Below are positions 24,937 through 32,466 of a stretch of 41,239 nt of DNA, piece by piece. The notes beneath the pieces are model-generated. The model made no database searches. It saw nothing but the letters and a program-made list of their open reading frames with translations, and was not told the origin of the DNA. Position 1 is the stretch's first letter, and every line of letters begins with the position of its first letter. The stretch is from Ruminococcus sp. Its GTDB lineage: Bacteria > Bacillota > Clostridia > Oscillospirales > Ruminococcaceae. The position numbers and the translations under genes were made by a program. The stretch covers positions 1-41,239 of the forward strand of contig JAFXXD010000025.1 of the NCBI GenBank assembly GCA_017542475.1, read 5' to 3'.

Positions 24937-25803
24937 ATGAAAGAGATAGTGGGTATCCGCTTCAAGAGCGTCGGGAAGGTGTATTACTTCTCGCCGGGCG
25001 ATATCAGGGCAAATGTGGGCGACCGCGCCATAGTCGAGACCGTGAGGGGCGTCGAGTGCGGAGAGGTAGTCATCGCCAACAGGCAGATAGACGACAACGC
25101 TATAAATTCGCCGCTGAAGCCGATAATCAGGCTCGCGGACGCAAACGACCTCAAGACCGTCGAGAAGAACAAGCAGCGCGAGAAGGAGGCCTTCCGCATA
25201 TGCGAGGAGAAGATAGCTCTCCGCAAGCTGAAAATGAGCCTTGTGGACGTCGAGTGCACCTTTGACAACAACAAGATGCTGTTCTACTTCACAGCCGAGA
25301 ACCGCGTTGACTTCCGTGAGCTGGTAAAAGACCTCGCGGCGGTGTTCCGCACACGTATAGAGCTGCGCCAGATAGGCGTCCGCGACGAGGCGAAGATACT
25401 CGGCGGACTGGGCATATGCGGCAGGGAGTTCTGCTGCAAGGCGCATATGGGCGACTTCAACCCCGTATCCATAAAAATGGCAAAGGAGCAGGGGCTCTCG
25501 CTGAACCCGACAAAGATATCGGGCACCTGCGGCAGACTGATGTGCTGCCTCAAAAACGAGCAGGCAGCGTATGACTCGCTGCTGAAGATAACGCCGAAGG
25601 TGGGCGCTATCGTGGTAACTCCCGACGGAGACAAGGGCAGAGTAGAGGACGCCAACCTCATCACGGGCAAGCTCAGGGTCAAGACCGAGAAGTCCGAAAT
25701 GCCCGTGACCCTCGACAGGAGCGAGGTGAAGCTCCTCAAGGACGTTGAGGTCAAGCTCAGCAAGGAGGAGCTGAAGGCTCTGAAAAACCTCGAGGATAAG
25801 TAA
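24937..25803 (+). CDS. ricT: PSP1-domain protein RicT (YaaT)
   Basis: RicT is part of the RicA-RicF-RicT iron-sulphur complex that helps RNase Y mature mRNAs and is needed for sporulation and competence in Bacillus. The protein has 288 residues. The PSP1 C-terminal domain is at about 60-145, and the two cysteine clusters GICGREFCCK and GTCGRLMCCL are at about 160-210. The ATG has CAAGGAGC upstream. Its stop codon overlaps the queH start by one base (TAATG). Confidence 0.93.
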   Translation: MKEIVGIRFKSVGKVYYFSPGDIRANVGDRAIVETVRGVECGEVVIANRQIDDNAINSPLKPIIRLADANDLKTVEKNKQREKEAFRICEEKIALRKLKMSLVDVECTFDNNKMLFYFTAENRVDFRELVKDLAAVFRTRIELRQIGVRDEAKILGGLGICGREFCCKAHMGDFNPVSIKMAKEQGLSLNPTKISGTCGRLMCCLKNEQAAYDSLLKITPKVGAIVVTPDGDKGRVEDANLITGKLRVKTEKSEMPVTLDRSEVKLLKDVEVKLSKEELKALKNLEDK

Positions 25804-26426
25804 TGCAGAAGCCGAATTATGGGAAAATGCTCGACGACAGGCTCGCGGAGCTGGAGAAAAACGGCGAAAAGCCGCGGCTTATGCTCCACGCGTGCTGTGC
25901 TCCGTGCAGCAGCCATACCTTGCTGTACCTGTACGGGCACTTCGGGATAACGGTGTACTTCTGCAACCCGAATATAGCTCCCGAGGAGGAGTACCTTTAC
26001 CGCAAGAGCGAGCTCAAACGGCTGATAGCGGAGCTCGGGCTCGATGTCGCGGTGATAGACGAGGACTACGACCCCGCGCCGTTCTATGAGCTGGCAAGGG
26101 GGCTTGAGGACCTGCCCGAGCGCGGCGAGCGCTGTCAGAAGTGCATAGCCTACCGCCTGCGCAGAACAGGCGAAAAGGCGCGGGAGCTCGGGTGCGACTA
26201 CTTCACGACCACGCTGACGATAAGCCCGCATAAGGACTGCGCATTCATCAACGAATGCGGCGGCGCGATAGCCGAGGAGTGCGGCGTGGCATATCTGTAC
26301 TCCGACTTCAAGAAGCATGACGGCTACAAGCACTCGATAGAGCTCTCGCGGCAGTACGGGCTCTATCGTCAGAATTACTGCGGGTGCGTTTATTCGCGGC
26401 GAGCCGCGGATAGAGCTCAGAGCTAA
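25803..26426 (+). CDS. queH: Epoxyqueuosine reductase QueH
   Basis: QueH is the cobalamin-independent enzyme that reduces epoxyqueuosine to queuosine in tRNA, replacing QueG. The protein has 207 residues (family DUF208). Cysteine motifs are HACCAPCSSH near residue 30, ERCQKC near 115 and the C-terminal YCGCVYS. The Tyr/Asp-containing YDPAPFYELARGLEDLPE is conserved in the family. It overlaps ricT by one base, so the two are probably co-translated. Repeats begin 11 bases after its stop. Confidence 0.93.
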   Translation: MQKPNYGKMLDDRLAELEKNGEKPRLMLHACCAPCSSHTLLYLYGHFGITVYFCNPNIAPEEEYLYRKSELKRLIAELGLDVAVIDEDYDPAPFYELARGLEDLPERGERCQKCIAYRLRRTGEKARELGCDYFTTTLTISPHKDCAFINECGGAIAEECGVAYLYSDFKKHDGYKHSIELSRQYGLYRQNYCGCVYSRRAADRAQS

Positions 26427-26437
26427 GAACTCAGATT

Positions 26438-26461
26438 GTAGGGGCGGCGTTCCGCCGCCCG
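26438..26461 (+). repeat. GTAG-foot hairpin at the head of array B
   Basis: GTAGGGGCGGCG-TTC-CGCCGCCCG. It directly precedes multi-hairpin array B, just as a different GTAG-foot hairpin (32121-32144) precedes array C. Confidence 0.75.
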
Positions 26462-26465
26462 AAGC

Positions 26466-26712
26466 AAACGGCATTGTTGTCGCGTGCGGAGATAACTCCG
26501 CAGGCAGGCAATTCCGGAGCGGTAGTAGGGGAGGCTCTCTCTTGCAGAGCCTCCCCTCTTTCAAAACAGTCCACCGGACTGTTTTGAAATTCATCCCCTT
26601 GCAGAGCGCCCTTCGGATTGCAGGGACGCTGTCCCTGCACCCTGCAAGCCTTTGAAAAGGCTTGAGCGAAACTTTCAGCTTCGCGCTGTAGTTTATCCGA
26701 TACGGAAGTTCT
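26466..26712 (+). repeat. Multi-hairpin array B
   Basis: In order: TGCGGAG-ATAA-CTCCGCA; a GTAG-foot hairpin GGGGAGGCTC...GAGCCTCCCC (26525-26557); the stem CAAAACAGTCC-ACC-GGACTGTTTTG; TGCAGGGAC-GCT-GTCCCTGCA; CAAGCCTT-TGAA-AAGGCTTG; then GAGCGAAACTTTCAGCTTCGC. Compared with array C, the first and fourth stems have changed on both sides so that pairing is kept. The gap 26427-26740 has no gene. Confidence 0.8.
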
Positions 26713-26740
26713 CTCCGCGCAACATACAAAGGAGGTAAAT

Positions 26741-27826
26741 ATGTCCAAGAGATTCAGTATCAACATCAAAGCAAGATATGCAGTATTAGTCCTGTCAGCG
26801 GTGGCGGCGATGGCACTGTGCGCGTGCGGAGCAGAGCCGCAGGAGAGCATAATCAAGCCCGACCCGCCCGTCACATACGCGCCAATGACTACCGAGCCTG
26901 TGCAGACTACCACGGCTAAGCCCGTCACGACTGCCAAGGTCACGACCACTGTCACCACCACGACCAAGCCCAAGAGCTTCGACGTCAAGATAGACGACGT
27001 GCTCGCCCTCGACGTCAACGAGCTCTGCCCCGATTCGCGCAGAAGGTCGGGTGTGTGCGTGCTGACCGAGAGGTACGGCGACACGAGCACCTACCTCACA
27101 ACGCGGTACGAGTTCGCCATTGACGACGATCTGCAGGCAGGCTGGTACTTCGGTCAGAGCCTCAACGAGGACGGCGAGGTCGTGAGGGAGGATTTCGACT
27201 TCGAGAAGAGCATCTACTTCATCGAGGGCGGGGGAAGCTACGCCGCTTATGACCGCGAAACGAAGACGTGGTCGCCGCTGGACGAGCCAAGGAAGACCTG
27301 TGCCGCCTATGACCACTTCGCCGCCTATTGCTACGACGTTGTGCCGGTCCAGCTTTTGTACGACGTCTTTCAGGAGAGCGCCTGCGAGCGCAATATCACG
27401 GTTTTCGACGACTGCACGATAGTCGATGTCAAGACCGTGGATGGTAAAAAGATAATTTGCCTTAGCTTTGAAACGAATAAGGACAATGCAAGCTTCTACA
27501 GGAAATACTACTGGGAGCTCGACGCCGAAACGGGTCTGTGCCTTGTTTACAGGATCTACGATATAGACGATACTCTGACGATGGAAAGGTTGTATGAGGA
27601 CATAAAATTCGGCGACGAGGCGACACCTCCGCTCACACAGCAGGAGGTCAAGGACTTCATACTTGACAATAACTACAAGACGGATATGCTGGGAAATCAT
27701 CCCTACCCGATAATCCTCGACGAGGAAATAACCCTTATGCCCGATGTTTACAGGGAAGTGCTCGGCGACGAGGAGTACAACAAGATAATGGAGAATATGA
27801 AGAATGCCCAAGGAACCGAAGACTAA
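26741..27826 (+). CDS. Lipoprotein with threonine-rich linker, unknown function
   Basis: This 361-residue protein has a long lipoprotein signal (cysteine 29 in ALCACG), a threonine/lysine/valine-rich linker at about 45-75 (TTAKPVTTAKVTTTVTTTTK) and a globular domain at 80-361 rich in Asp, Tyr and Phe. I do not recognise the domain. Features include YFGQSLNEDGEVVREDFDF and a late ELDAETGLCLVYRIYD strand pair, loosely like the outer-membrane-lipoprotein-carrier (LolA/RseB-like) half-barrel fold; that is a weak guess. AAAGGAGG precedes the ATG. It overlaps the following deacylase gene by 23 bases. Confidence 0.7.
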   Translation: MSKRFSINIKARYAVLVLSAVAAMALCACGAEPQESIIKPDPPVTYAPMTTEPVQTTTAKPVTTAKVTTTVTTTTKPKSFDVKIDDVLALDVNELCPDSRRRSGVCVLTERYGDTSTYLTTRYEFAIDDDLQAGWYFGQSLNEDGEVVREDFDFEKSIYFIEGGGSYAAYDRETKTWSPLDEPRKTCAAYDHFAAYCYDVVPVQLLYDVFQESACERNITVFDDCTIVDVKTVDGKKIICLSFETNKDNASFYRKYYWELDAETGLCLVYRIYDIDDTLTMERLYEDIKFGDEATPPLTQQEVKDFILDNNYKTDMLGNHPYPIILDEEITLMPDVYREVLGDEEYNKIMENMKNAQGTED

Positions 27827-28298
27827 CGCGATGCGCTTCCTCGACAGGAGCAAAATTGCCTATACCGTGCAGACCTACGAGTGCGAGGAGTTCATCGACG
27901 GCATACATACGGCGGAGGCTCTTGGTCAGCCCGCGGAGGAGACCTTCAAGACACTTGTCGCACACGGAAAGTCGGGGAGCTATTACTGCTTCCTTCTGCC
28001 CGTAGCCGAGGAGCTCGATCTCAAAAAAGCCGCGAAGAGCGTGGGCGAGAAGTCGGTGGAGCTGCTGCACGTGAAGGACATCACCGCAGTGACGGGCTAC
28101 GTCCGCGGAGGCTGTACGCCCATCGGTATGAAGAAGCAGTTTATGACCGTGGTGCACTCCACCGCCGAGGCTATGGAGCTCTTCTACATCAGCGGCGGAC
28201 GCATAGGCACGCAGATACGCCTCTCGCCCGCAGAGCTCGTAAAGGCGATACGAGGTAAATTCGATGATATTGTGATGACGCAAGGGCTCTGCCCTTGA
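27804..28298 (+). CDS. ybaK: Cys-tRNA(Pro)/Cys-tRNA(Cys) deacylase, YbaK family
   Basis: This 164-residue editing enzyme hydrolyses Cys mischarged on tRNA-Pro. Features are KIAYTVQTYE, FKTLVAHG, the catalytic lysine region in LPVAEELDLKKAAKSVG, VTGYVRGGCTPIGMKKQ and the late YISGGRIGTQIRLSPAEL. It overlaps the lipoprotein gene and lacks a strong ribosome site, so it is probably translated by coupling. The last six codons (TQGLCP) and the TGA are contributed by a hairpin repeat (28281-28297), so its original C-terminus has been overwritten. Confidence 0.9.
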   Translation: MPKEPKTNAMRFLDRSKIAYTVQTYECEEFIDGIHTAEALGQPAEETFKTLVAHGKSGSYYCFLLPVAEELDLKKAAKSVGEKSVELLHVKDITAVTGYVRGGCTPIGMKKQFMTVVHSTAEAMELFYISGGRIGTQIRLSPAELVKAIRGKFDDIVMTQGLCP

Positions 28299-28345
28299 CC
28301 CGCTGGGACTCTGTCCCAGACCCTGCAAAGGGGCATAGCCCCTTT
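28281..28345 (+). repeat. Multi-hairpin array D
   Basis: CAAGGGC-TCT-GCCCTTG (28281-28297), CTGGGAC-TCT-GTCCCAG (28303-28319) and AAAGGGGC-ATA-GCCCCTTT (about 28327-28345), joined by ACCCG and ACCCTG linkers. It is followed (28346-28420) by a GGACGCTCG-type element with GCTCGCAAGCTCGCTCA and CTGCTTTCGGCGGGTAACAA. The first hairpin overlaps the end of ybaK. Confidence 0.75.
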
Positions 28346-28472
28346 CCAACTACGTTGCCGCTCGCAAGCTCGCTCAGTTTGCACGTAAGGCATAGCCTGC
28401 TTTCGGCGGGTAACAATTGCGGGAAAAAGCTTCCGTCACGTGATTGCAATGCCTTTTGTTGGCGGATATTGG

Positions 28473-28499
28473 CGGGCGCACACACGGGTGCGCCCCTAC
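28473..28499 (-). repeat. Inverted GTAG-foot hairpin
   Basis: GGGCGCAC-ACACGG-GTGCGCCC ending CCCCTAC, reading as a GTAGGGG-foot hairpin on the minus strand. Confidence 0.7.
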
Positions 28500-28521
28500 A
28501 AATGTCCTGTATGAGAACAAA

Positions 28522-28551
28522 AAAGGCTGCAAGTTTGACCTTGCAGCCTTT
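28522..28551 (-). terminator. Terminator of the hsp20 operon
   Basis: AAAGGCTGCAAG/CTTGCAGCCTTT is a perfect 12-bp stem around a 6-nt loop, followed on the minus strand by TTTTG. It lies just after the hsp20 stop codon. Confidence 0.9.
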
Positions 28552-28555
28552 CGTA

Positions 28556-28978
28556 TTATTTTATTTCAAGCCTCTTTGCAACGGGCTCGGCGGGCTTCTT
28601 CTTGGGAAGCTCTATCGTGAGGATACCGTTCCTGTACTCGGCAGAGATAGCCTCTGCGTCCACATCGGAGATGTCGAAGCTCCTCTTATACGAGCCGAAC
28701 CTTCTCTCGCGGCGGATATAATTGGTCTTGTCGTCCTTCTCCTCGGACTCGGCTGTGTGCTCGGCAGAGATAACGAGGAACTCGCCGTTGATGTCGAGCT
28801 TGATGTCCTCCTTCTCGAAGCCGGGGAGCTCGGACTCCATCACGTACTTGTCACCCGCGTCTATGATATCGGTCTTGCAGGCGTTGACAGGCATACTGTC
28901 GTAGTTTTTATCGAGATCGTTCCAGATATTGAAAAGGTCAAAAGCGTTTCTTCCAAAGGGTGTCATTCCGTACATCAT
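28556..28978 (-). CDS. hsp20: Hsp20/alpha-crystallin small heat-shock protein
   Basis: This 140-residue ATP-independent chaperone holds unfolding proteins in the cytoplasm. The alpha-crystallin domain runs from about 35 to 130 (YVMESELPGFEKEDIKLDI, FGSYKRSFDISDVDAEAISA, AEYRNGILTIELPKKKP). GGAGGT lies upstream of the ATG. It is the second gene after a CIRCE operator at 29569, behind a DUF6483-like gene. It is therefore expected to be under HrcA repression together with groESL. Confidence 0.95.
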   Translation of the reverse strand: MMYGMTPFGRNAFDLFNIWNDLDKNYDSMPVNACKTDIIDAGDKYVMESELPGFEKEDIKLDINGEFLVISAEHTAESEEKDDKTNYIRRERRFGSYKRSFDISDVDAEAISAEYRNGILTIELPKKKPAEPVAKRLEIK

Positions 28979-29092
28979 AATTCATACCTCCAAATTCTTT
29001 GCGGTCTGATTCAGACCTGTGCTCATAGTGTGTGCGTCATTCGGTCGGATATACGTGTTCCATCGGGATCAGTCCTTTCACTGACTTGTCTT

Positions 29093-29479
29093 TCAATCCT
29101 TTGAATGTGTCACAAGGTCAACTACCTCGGGGGAGATGTAACGCGAAAAGAAGCGCTTCATCTCGCCTTCGATCTCGGAGTACTTCAGCCCGTACTGCTC
29201 AAGGTAATCGTCGTCCTTCTGACAGAGGTGAGTGTAGAATCTGTAGCCGACGATGAGGTCGTCCTGCGACCCGTCAGCCGCTGCGCAGTCCAGCTCGGAT
29301 ATTGCGTCCCTGACCTTGCCGCGGTCGAGCATATCGGTCAGCTTAAGGACAAGCTCCTCCTTCTGCTGGTCCTTCAGCACCAGCATTGCGGGAGATTCGA
29401 CATTCACGTGAAACAAAAGCCTCATCGCCGCGTCGAGACATTCCTTTATCTGGCGCATAATGTAATCCTGTTCAAACAT
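29093..29479 (-). CDS. DUF6483-like protein co-transcribed with hsp20
   Basis: This 128-residue protein begins MFEQDYIMRQIKECLDAAM, the start typical of DUF6483 proteins of Clostridia. It is predicted to be mostly helical and has no signal or membrane segment. Its function is not known. It lies between a CIRCE operator and hsp20, with 114 bases between the two genes, so it is probably a heat-shock gene. AAGGAG lies 11 bases before the ATG. A role as a partner or regulator of Hsp20 is inference from position only. Confidence 0.75.
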   Translation of the reverse strand: MFEQDYIMRQIKECLDAAMRLLFHVNVESPAMLVLKDQQKEELVLKLTDMLDRGKVRDAISELDCAAADGSQDDLIVGYRFYTHLCQKDDDYLEQYGLKYSEIEGEMKRFFSRYISPEVVDLVTHSKD

Positions 29480-29568
29480 AGGGGAGTGAGCTCCTTTCGT
29501 TTCATTGACTGTATGATACAGCCGTTATGTGTTGGGATTATTATGATTATGTGAAAGAAAGATGAAAT

Positions 29569-29595
29569 TTAGCACTCTCTGCGTACGAGTGCTAA
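29569..29595 (-). promoter_or_regulatory. CIRCE operator of the DUF6483-hsp20 operon
   Basis: TTAGCACTC-N9-GAGTGCTAA is a perfect CIRCE, 89 bases upstream of the ATG at 29479. An extra half-site GAGTGCTAA lies at 29610-29618, 14 bases away in the same register of motif, so HrcA may bind more than one site. The exact promoter hexamers are unclear; CATAAT at about 29541-29550 on the minus strand is a candidate -10. Confidence 0.93.
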
Positions 29596-29631
29596 CACTT
29601 GCCGAAAAAGAGTGCTAATCAAAGAGCAAAT

Positions 29632-29682
29632 GTAGGGGCGCCCATTGGGCGTCCGTGGGACGTCGAGGACGCCGTCCCCTAC
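29632..29682. repeat. Inverted pair of GTAG-foot hairpins
   Basis: 29632-29655 (GGGCGCCCATTGGGCGTCC) faces an inverted GGGACGTC...GACGCCGTCCCC hairpin ending at 29682. The two are directly abutted with no middle segment. ATTACG/AATTACG short tandem repeats (29686-29715) and another inverted hairpin (29721-29743) follow. Confidence 0.75.
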
Positions 29683-29720
29683 AATAATTACGCATTACGA
29701 ATTACGAATTACGCATTGTT

Positions 29721-29743
29721 CGGGCGGGGAACGCCACCCCTAC
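29721..29743 (-). repeat. Inverted GTAG-foot hairpin next to nadC
   Basis: GGGCGGGGAACGCCACCC ending CCTAC. The stem is imperfect (one mismatch). It ends 22 bases before the nadC stop codon. Confidence 0.6.
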
Positions 29744-29765
29744 ATTCTGAGCTCTCGTCAAGCTC

Positions 29766-30605
29766 TCATTTGCGAATTTTCATCGAGATGTCGAAGCACT
29801 TTACGGAGTGGGTGAGTGCTCCGAGGGATATGATGTCCACGCCCGTTTCCGCAACGGAGCGGATATTCTCGGCAGTGACATTGCCCGAAGCCTCGAGCAG
29901 AGCAGCTCCCGCTGTAATCTCCACAGCCTGCTTCATCTCGTCGCAGCTCATATTGTCGAGCATTATTATCTCTACCTTGTTGGCGAGCGCCTCGCGGAGC
30001 TCGTCGAGCGTGCGCACCTCTACCTCTATCTTCACCGTGTGACCTATCTTCTCGCGCAGAGCCGTTACAGCCGCGGTTATGCCGCCGTAAGCGTCGATGT
30101 GGTTGTCCTTGAGCATAGCCGCATCAGAGAGGTTGAAGCGGTGGTTCTTTCCGCCGCCGACCGTCACCGCGTACTTCTGTATTGCGCGAAGTCCTGGGAG
30201 AGTCTTTCTCGTGTCGGTGACTGCGGCTTTAGTGCCCGCGACGAGCTCCACGCACTTGTTCGTAGCGGTAGCAATGCCCGACATATGCTGGAGCAGGTTC
30301 AGAGCCGTTCTCTCGCCCTTGAGCAGGGTGAGGGTGCTGCCCTCGAGCTCGGCGATGATGTCGCCCTTGCTGACCTTCGTGCCGTCCTGAAGGAGTATGC
30401 GGAAGTCAACTTCTCCGCCCGCGAGGTCGAACACGCGCTTTGCGACCTCTATGCCGCACACGACGCCGCTGTCCTTTGCCACGTAGTACGCGGAGCTGCG
30501 GTGCTCGGGGGGGATGAGGTTATCGGCTGCGGCGTCGATGTAGTTGATGTCCTCCATCAGAGCCGTGGTGATGATATTGTCAATGTAGCACTGTAATAAT
30601 TTCAT
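29766..30605 (-). CDS. nadC: Quinolinate phosphoribosyltransferase
   Basis: This 279-residue enzyme turns quinolinate and PRPP into nicotinate mononucleotide, the third step of de novo NAD synthesis. Features are LEGSTLTLLKGERTALNLLQ, DTRKTLPGLRAIQKYAVTVG, GGKNHRFNLSDAAMLKDNH and the final LEASGNVTAENI and DIISLGALTHS (phosphate-binding end of the barrel). AAAGG precedes the ATG. The partner gene nadB lies 1.9 kb upstream on the same strand, with a dockerin-VanY gene and repeats in between. nadA is not in the window. Confidence 0.97.
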   Translation of the reverse strand: MKLLQCYIDNIITTALMEDINYIDAAADNLIPPEHRSSAYYVAKDSGVVCGIEVAKRVFDLAGGEVDFRILLQDGTKVSKGDIIAELEGSTLTLLKGERTALNLLQHMSGIATATNKCVELVAGTKAAVTDTRKTLPGLRAIQKYAVTVGGGKNHRFNLSDAAMLKDNHIDAYGGITAAVTALREKIGHTVKIEVEVRTLDELREALANKVEIIMLDNMSCDEMKQAVEITAGAALLEASGNVTAENIRSVAETGVDIISLGALTHSVKCFDISMKIRK

Positions 30606-30628
30606 AGCAGTTACCTTTCTTTAAATAT

Positions 30629-30695
30629 GTAGGGGCGAGTTCCGCTCGCCCGTGAAAAAACGAAATATCGGCGGGCGCACGGAATGCGCCCCTAC
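30629..30695. repeat. REPIN-like inverted hairpin pair between vanY and nadC
   Basis: 67 nt: GTAGGGGCGAG-TTCCG-CTCGCCC on the left, GGGCGCA-CGGAA-TGCGCCCCTAC on the right. It is the same element as 8606-8672, inserted the other way round. Confidence 0.8.
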
Positions 30696-30712
30696 ATTCG
30701 TCCCATTTTATG

Positions 30713-32041
30713 TTAGTACGAATACTTGGAATCTATGCAGAGGTACTCCTCCAGCGTCAGCCCCGAATCGTAGACGAGCTTTGCGAGCTCCTCGCCGAGA
30801 TAGCGGACGTGCCAGCCCTCGTACTTGTAGCCCGTGATGTCCTCCTTGCCCTTGGGGTAGCGGATAATGAAGCCGTACTTATAGCAGTTCTCCGCGAGCC
30901 ATTTCGCCTCGGGAGTGGTGTTGAAATAATCGCTTGCGTAGTTGATATCAGCCGCAAGACCCGTCTGGTGCTCGGAGTGTCCGGGGCGTGCGGAGTAGGT
31001 ATCGGCGGCAGCCTTGCCGTCGCGTGCGACGTAGTTGTTGTAGAGCTGCGACTGGTAGCTGTATGAGCGGTAGCCCGAGCATATTTCGAGCTTTCTGCCG
31101 TCAGCCTTCGCGGCAGCCTGCATTTTCGCGAACGCCGTGTTGAACTCGGCTGTCAGTCCGCCCGGAGCATAGGTCGAGGGCAGAGCGTAGGTCTTGTTCG
31201 CGATGAGTATGCCGTTCACGTAGGTTATGCCGTCCTTTACGGTTATCTCGCGGCGGGTGAAGCTCTCGGCCGTGCCGTCCTCCCATCTGAGGGTGAAGTG
31301 GTACTTGTCCGTGCGCGAGAAATCTCCCGTTTTAGCCGTGCCGTCTGAGTAGATGAACTGCGCCTGCGTGCCCATCGGCAGCACGAGGAAGTCCTCGCCG
31401 CCGCTTGTGCCCGTATAGCCGCTGAGCTTGTAGGTTTTGCCCGCGTCGGAGACGTATTCGCCCGCAACAGACGGTCCGTTGTAGTAGGGCACGTCGCTCT
31501 TGTGGGTGAACAGCTCGGGCGCTGAATCGCTCCATTTCAGGTAGAAGTGCTCGTCATCGAGCCACGCTATCGTGGAGGAGAGCTCGTCTCCCGAGGAGAG
31601 CGTGAAGTCGATACTGTCGCCCCATTTGCTCATAGAGAAGGCGGCGGAGGTGTTCTCCGCGAGGTCGGCGAAGGAGCCCTCTCTGCCCTTGTTGAACCAG
31701 CAGAAGCGCATTCCCTCAGAGCTCTCGCCTATCCACGTTCCCTGCGGGACTGTCGTGGCATTGCGCACGAATGACCGCCGCATACCGAGCAGGTCGAAGG
31801 TGTCGATGACGCCGTCGCTGTCGAAGTCGGCGCGTTCGGCTTGCTCGGCGGTGAGCTCTCCCGAACCGAGCAGGAACTTGTTCAGCAGCACCATATCCTG
31901 CGAGTTGATGATGTAGTCGCCGTTGACGTCCGCCTTCAGGACGGGCATATCATCGGTGTCAGCCGCCGCCGTGTGCAGCGGTGAGGTCGGCAGCACAGCC
32001 GCAGCAAGAGCAGCTGCTGCCGCAATTTTCAGTAATTTCAT
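30713..32041 (-). CDS. Secreted VanY-type D,D-carboxypeptidase with N-terminal dockerin
   Basis: This 442-residue exported protein has a Sec signal (1-27, ending TAAAD). A dockerin-like pair of calcium loops follows at 35-93 (ADVNGDYIINSQDM and ADFDSDGVIDTFDLLGM). Residues about 95-285 hold small repeated beta modules (two WEDG/WSDS-type segments), and a VanY/D-alanyl-D-alanine carboxypeptidase domain occupies about 290-425. Zinc-site motifs are SARPGHSEHQTGLAADI and the later EGWHVRYLG. It should trim peptidoglycan stem peptides, at the cell wall or in a cellulosome. A dockerin on such a wall enzyme is unusual. It lies between nadB and nadC, flanked by hairpin repeats on both sides. Confidence 0.9.
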   Translation of the reverse strand: MKLLKIAAAAALAAAVLPTSPLHTAAADTDDMPVLKADVNGDYIINSQDMVLLNKFLLGSGELTAEQAERADFDSDGVIDTFDLLGMRRSFVRNATTVPQGTWIGESSEGMRFCWFNKGREGSFADLAENTSAAFSMSKWGDSIDFTLSSGDELSSTIAWLDDEHFYLKWSDSAPELFTHKSDVPYYNGPSVAGEYVSDAGKTYKLSGYTGTSGGEDFLVLPMGTQAQFIYSDGTAKTGDFSRTDKYHFTLRWEDGTAESFTRREITVKDGITYVNGILIANKTYALPSTYAPGGLTAEFNTAFAKMQAAAKADGRKLEICSGYRSYSYQSQLYNNYVARDGKAAADTYSARPGHSEHQTGLAADINYASDYFNTTPEAKWLAENCYKYGFIIRYPKGKEDITGYKYEGWHVRYLGEELAKLVYDSGLTLEEYLCIDSKYSY

Positions 32042-32061
32042 CCCTTTTGCCTTTCTTTTTC

Positions 32062-32144
32062 GTAGGGGACACCGCCATTGGCGTCCCGTGTCTTGCGAAA
32101 TCGATTCGATTCAACGAAATGTAGGGGCGGATATTATCCGCCCG
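32062..32144 (+). repeat. Two GTAG-foot hairpins upstream of the vanY-like gene
   Basis: 32062-32088 (GGGACACCGCCATTGGCGTCCC) and 32121-32144 (GGGCGGAT-AT-TATCCGCCC). The second heads multi-hairpin array C. Confidence 0.75.
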
Positions 32145-32148
32145 CCAA

Positions 32149-32434
32149 CAAACGGCATTGATGTATTACGCGGAATAATTCCGCGGGCATATAAATGCGG
32201 AGCGGTAGCAGGGGAGGCTCTCTCTTGCAGAGCCTCCCCTCTTCAAAAACAGTCCACTGGACTGTTTTTGAATTCATCCCCTCTCAGAGCGCCCTTCGGT
32301 TTTTGTGGGGCTCTGCCCCACGCCCTGCCAAAGGCTCTGCCTTTGGAATCCGCAAGCCTTTGAAAAGGCTTGAGCGAAACTTTCAGCTTCGCGCGGCAGT
32401 CTGTTCAAAACGGAAGCGATCTCCGCGGACGTTA
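32149..32434 (+). repeat. Multi-hairpin array C
   Basis: In order: CGCGGAA-TAA-TTCCGCG; the GTAG-foot GGGGAGGCTC...GAGCCTCCCC hairpin (32205-32241); CAAAAACAGTCC-ACT-GGACTGTTTTTG; GTGGGGC-TCT-GCCCCAC; CAAAGGC-TCT-GCCTTTG; CAAGCCTT-TGAA-AAGGCTTG; then GAGCGAAACTTTCAGCTTCGC. It has one more tandem hairpin than array B. The gap 32042-32466 has no gene. Confidence 0.8.
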
Positions 32435-32438
32435 GTTT

Positions 32439-32465
32439 GTAGGGGACGGCGTCCTCGACGTCCCG
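32439..32465 (+). repeat. GTAG-foot hairpin abutting nadB
   Basis: GTAGGGGACG foot and CGTCCCG end, nearly identical to 6588-6614. It ends one base before the nadB stop codon. Confidence 0.75.
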
Positions 32466-32466
32466 A

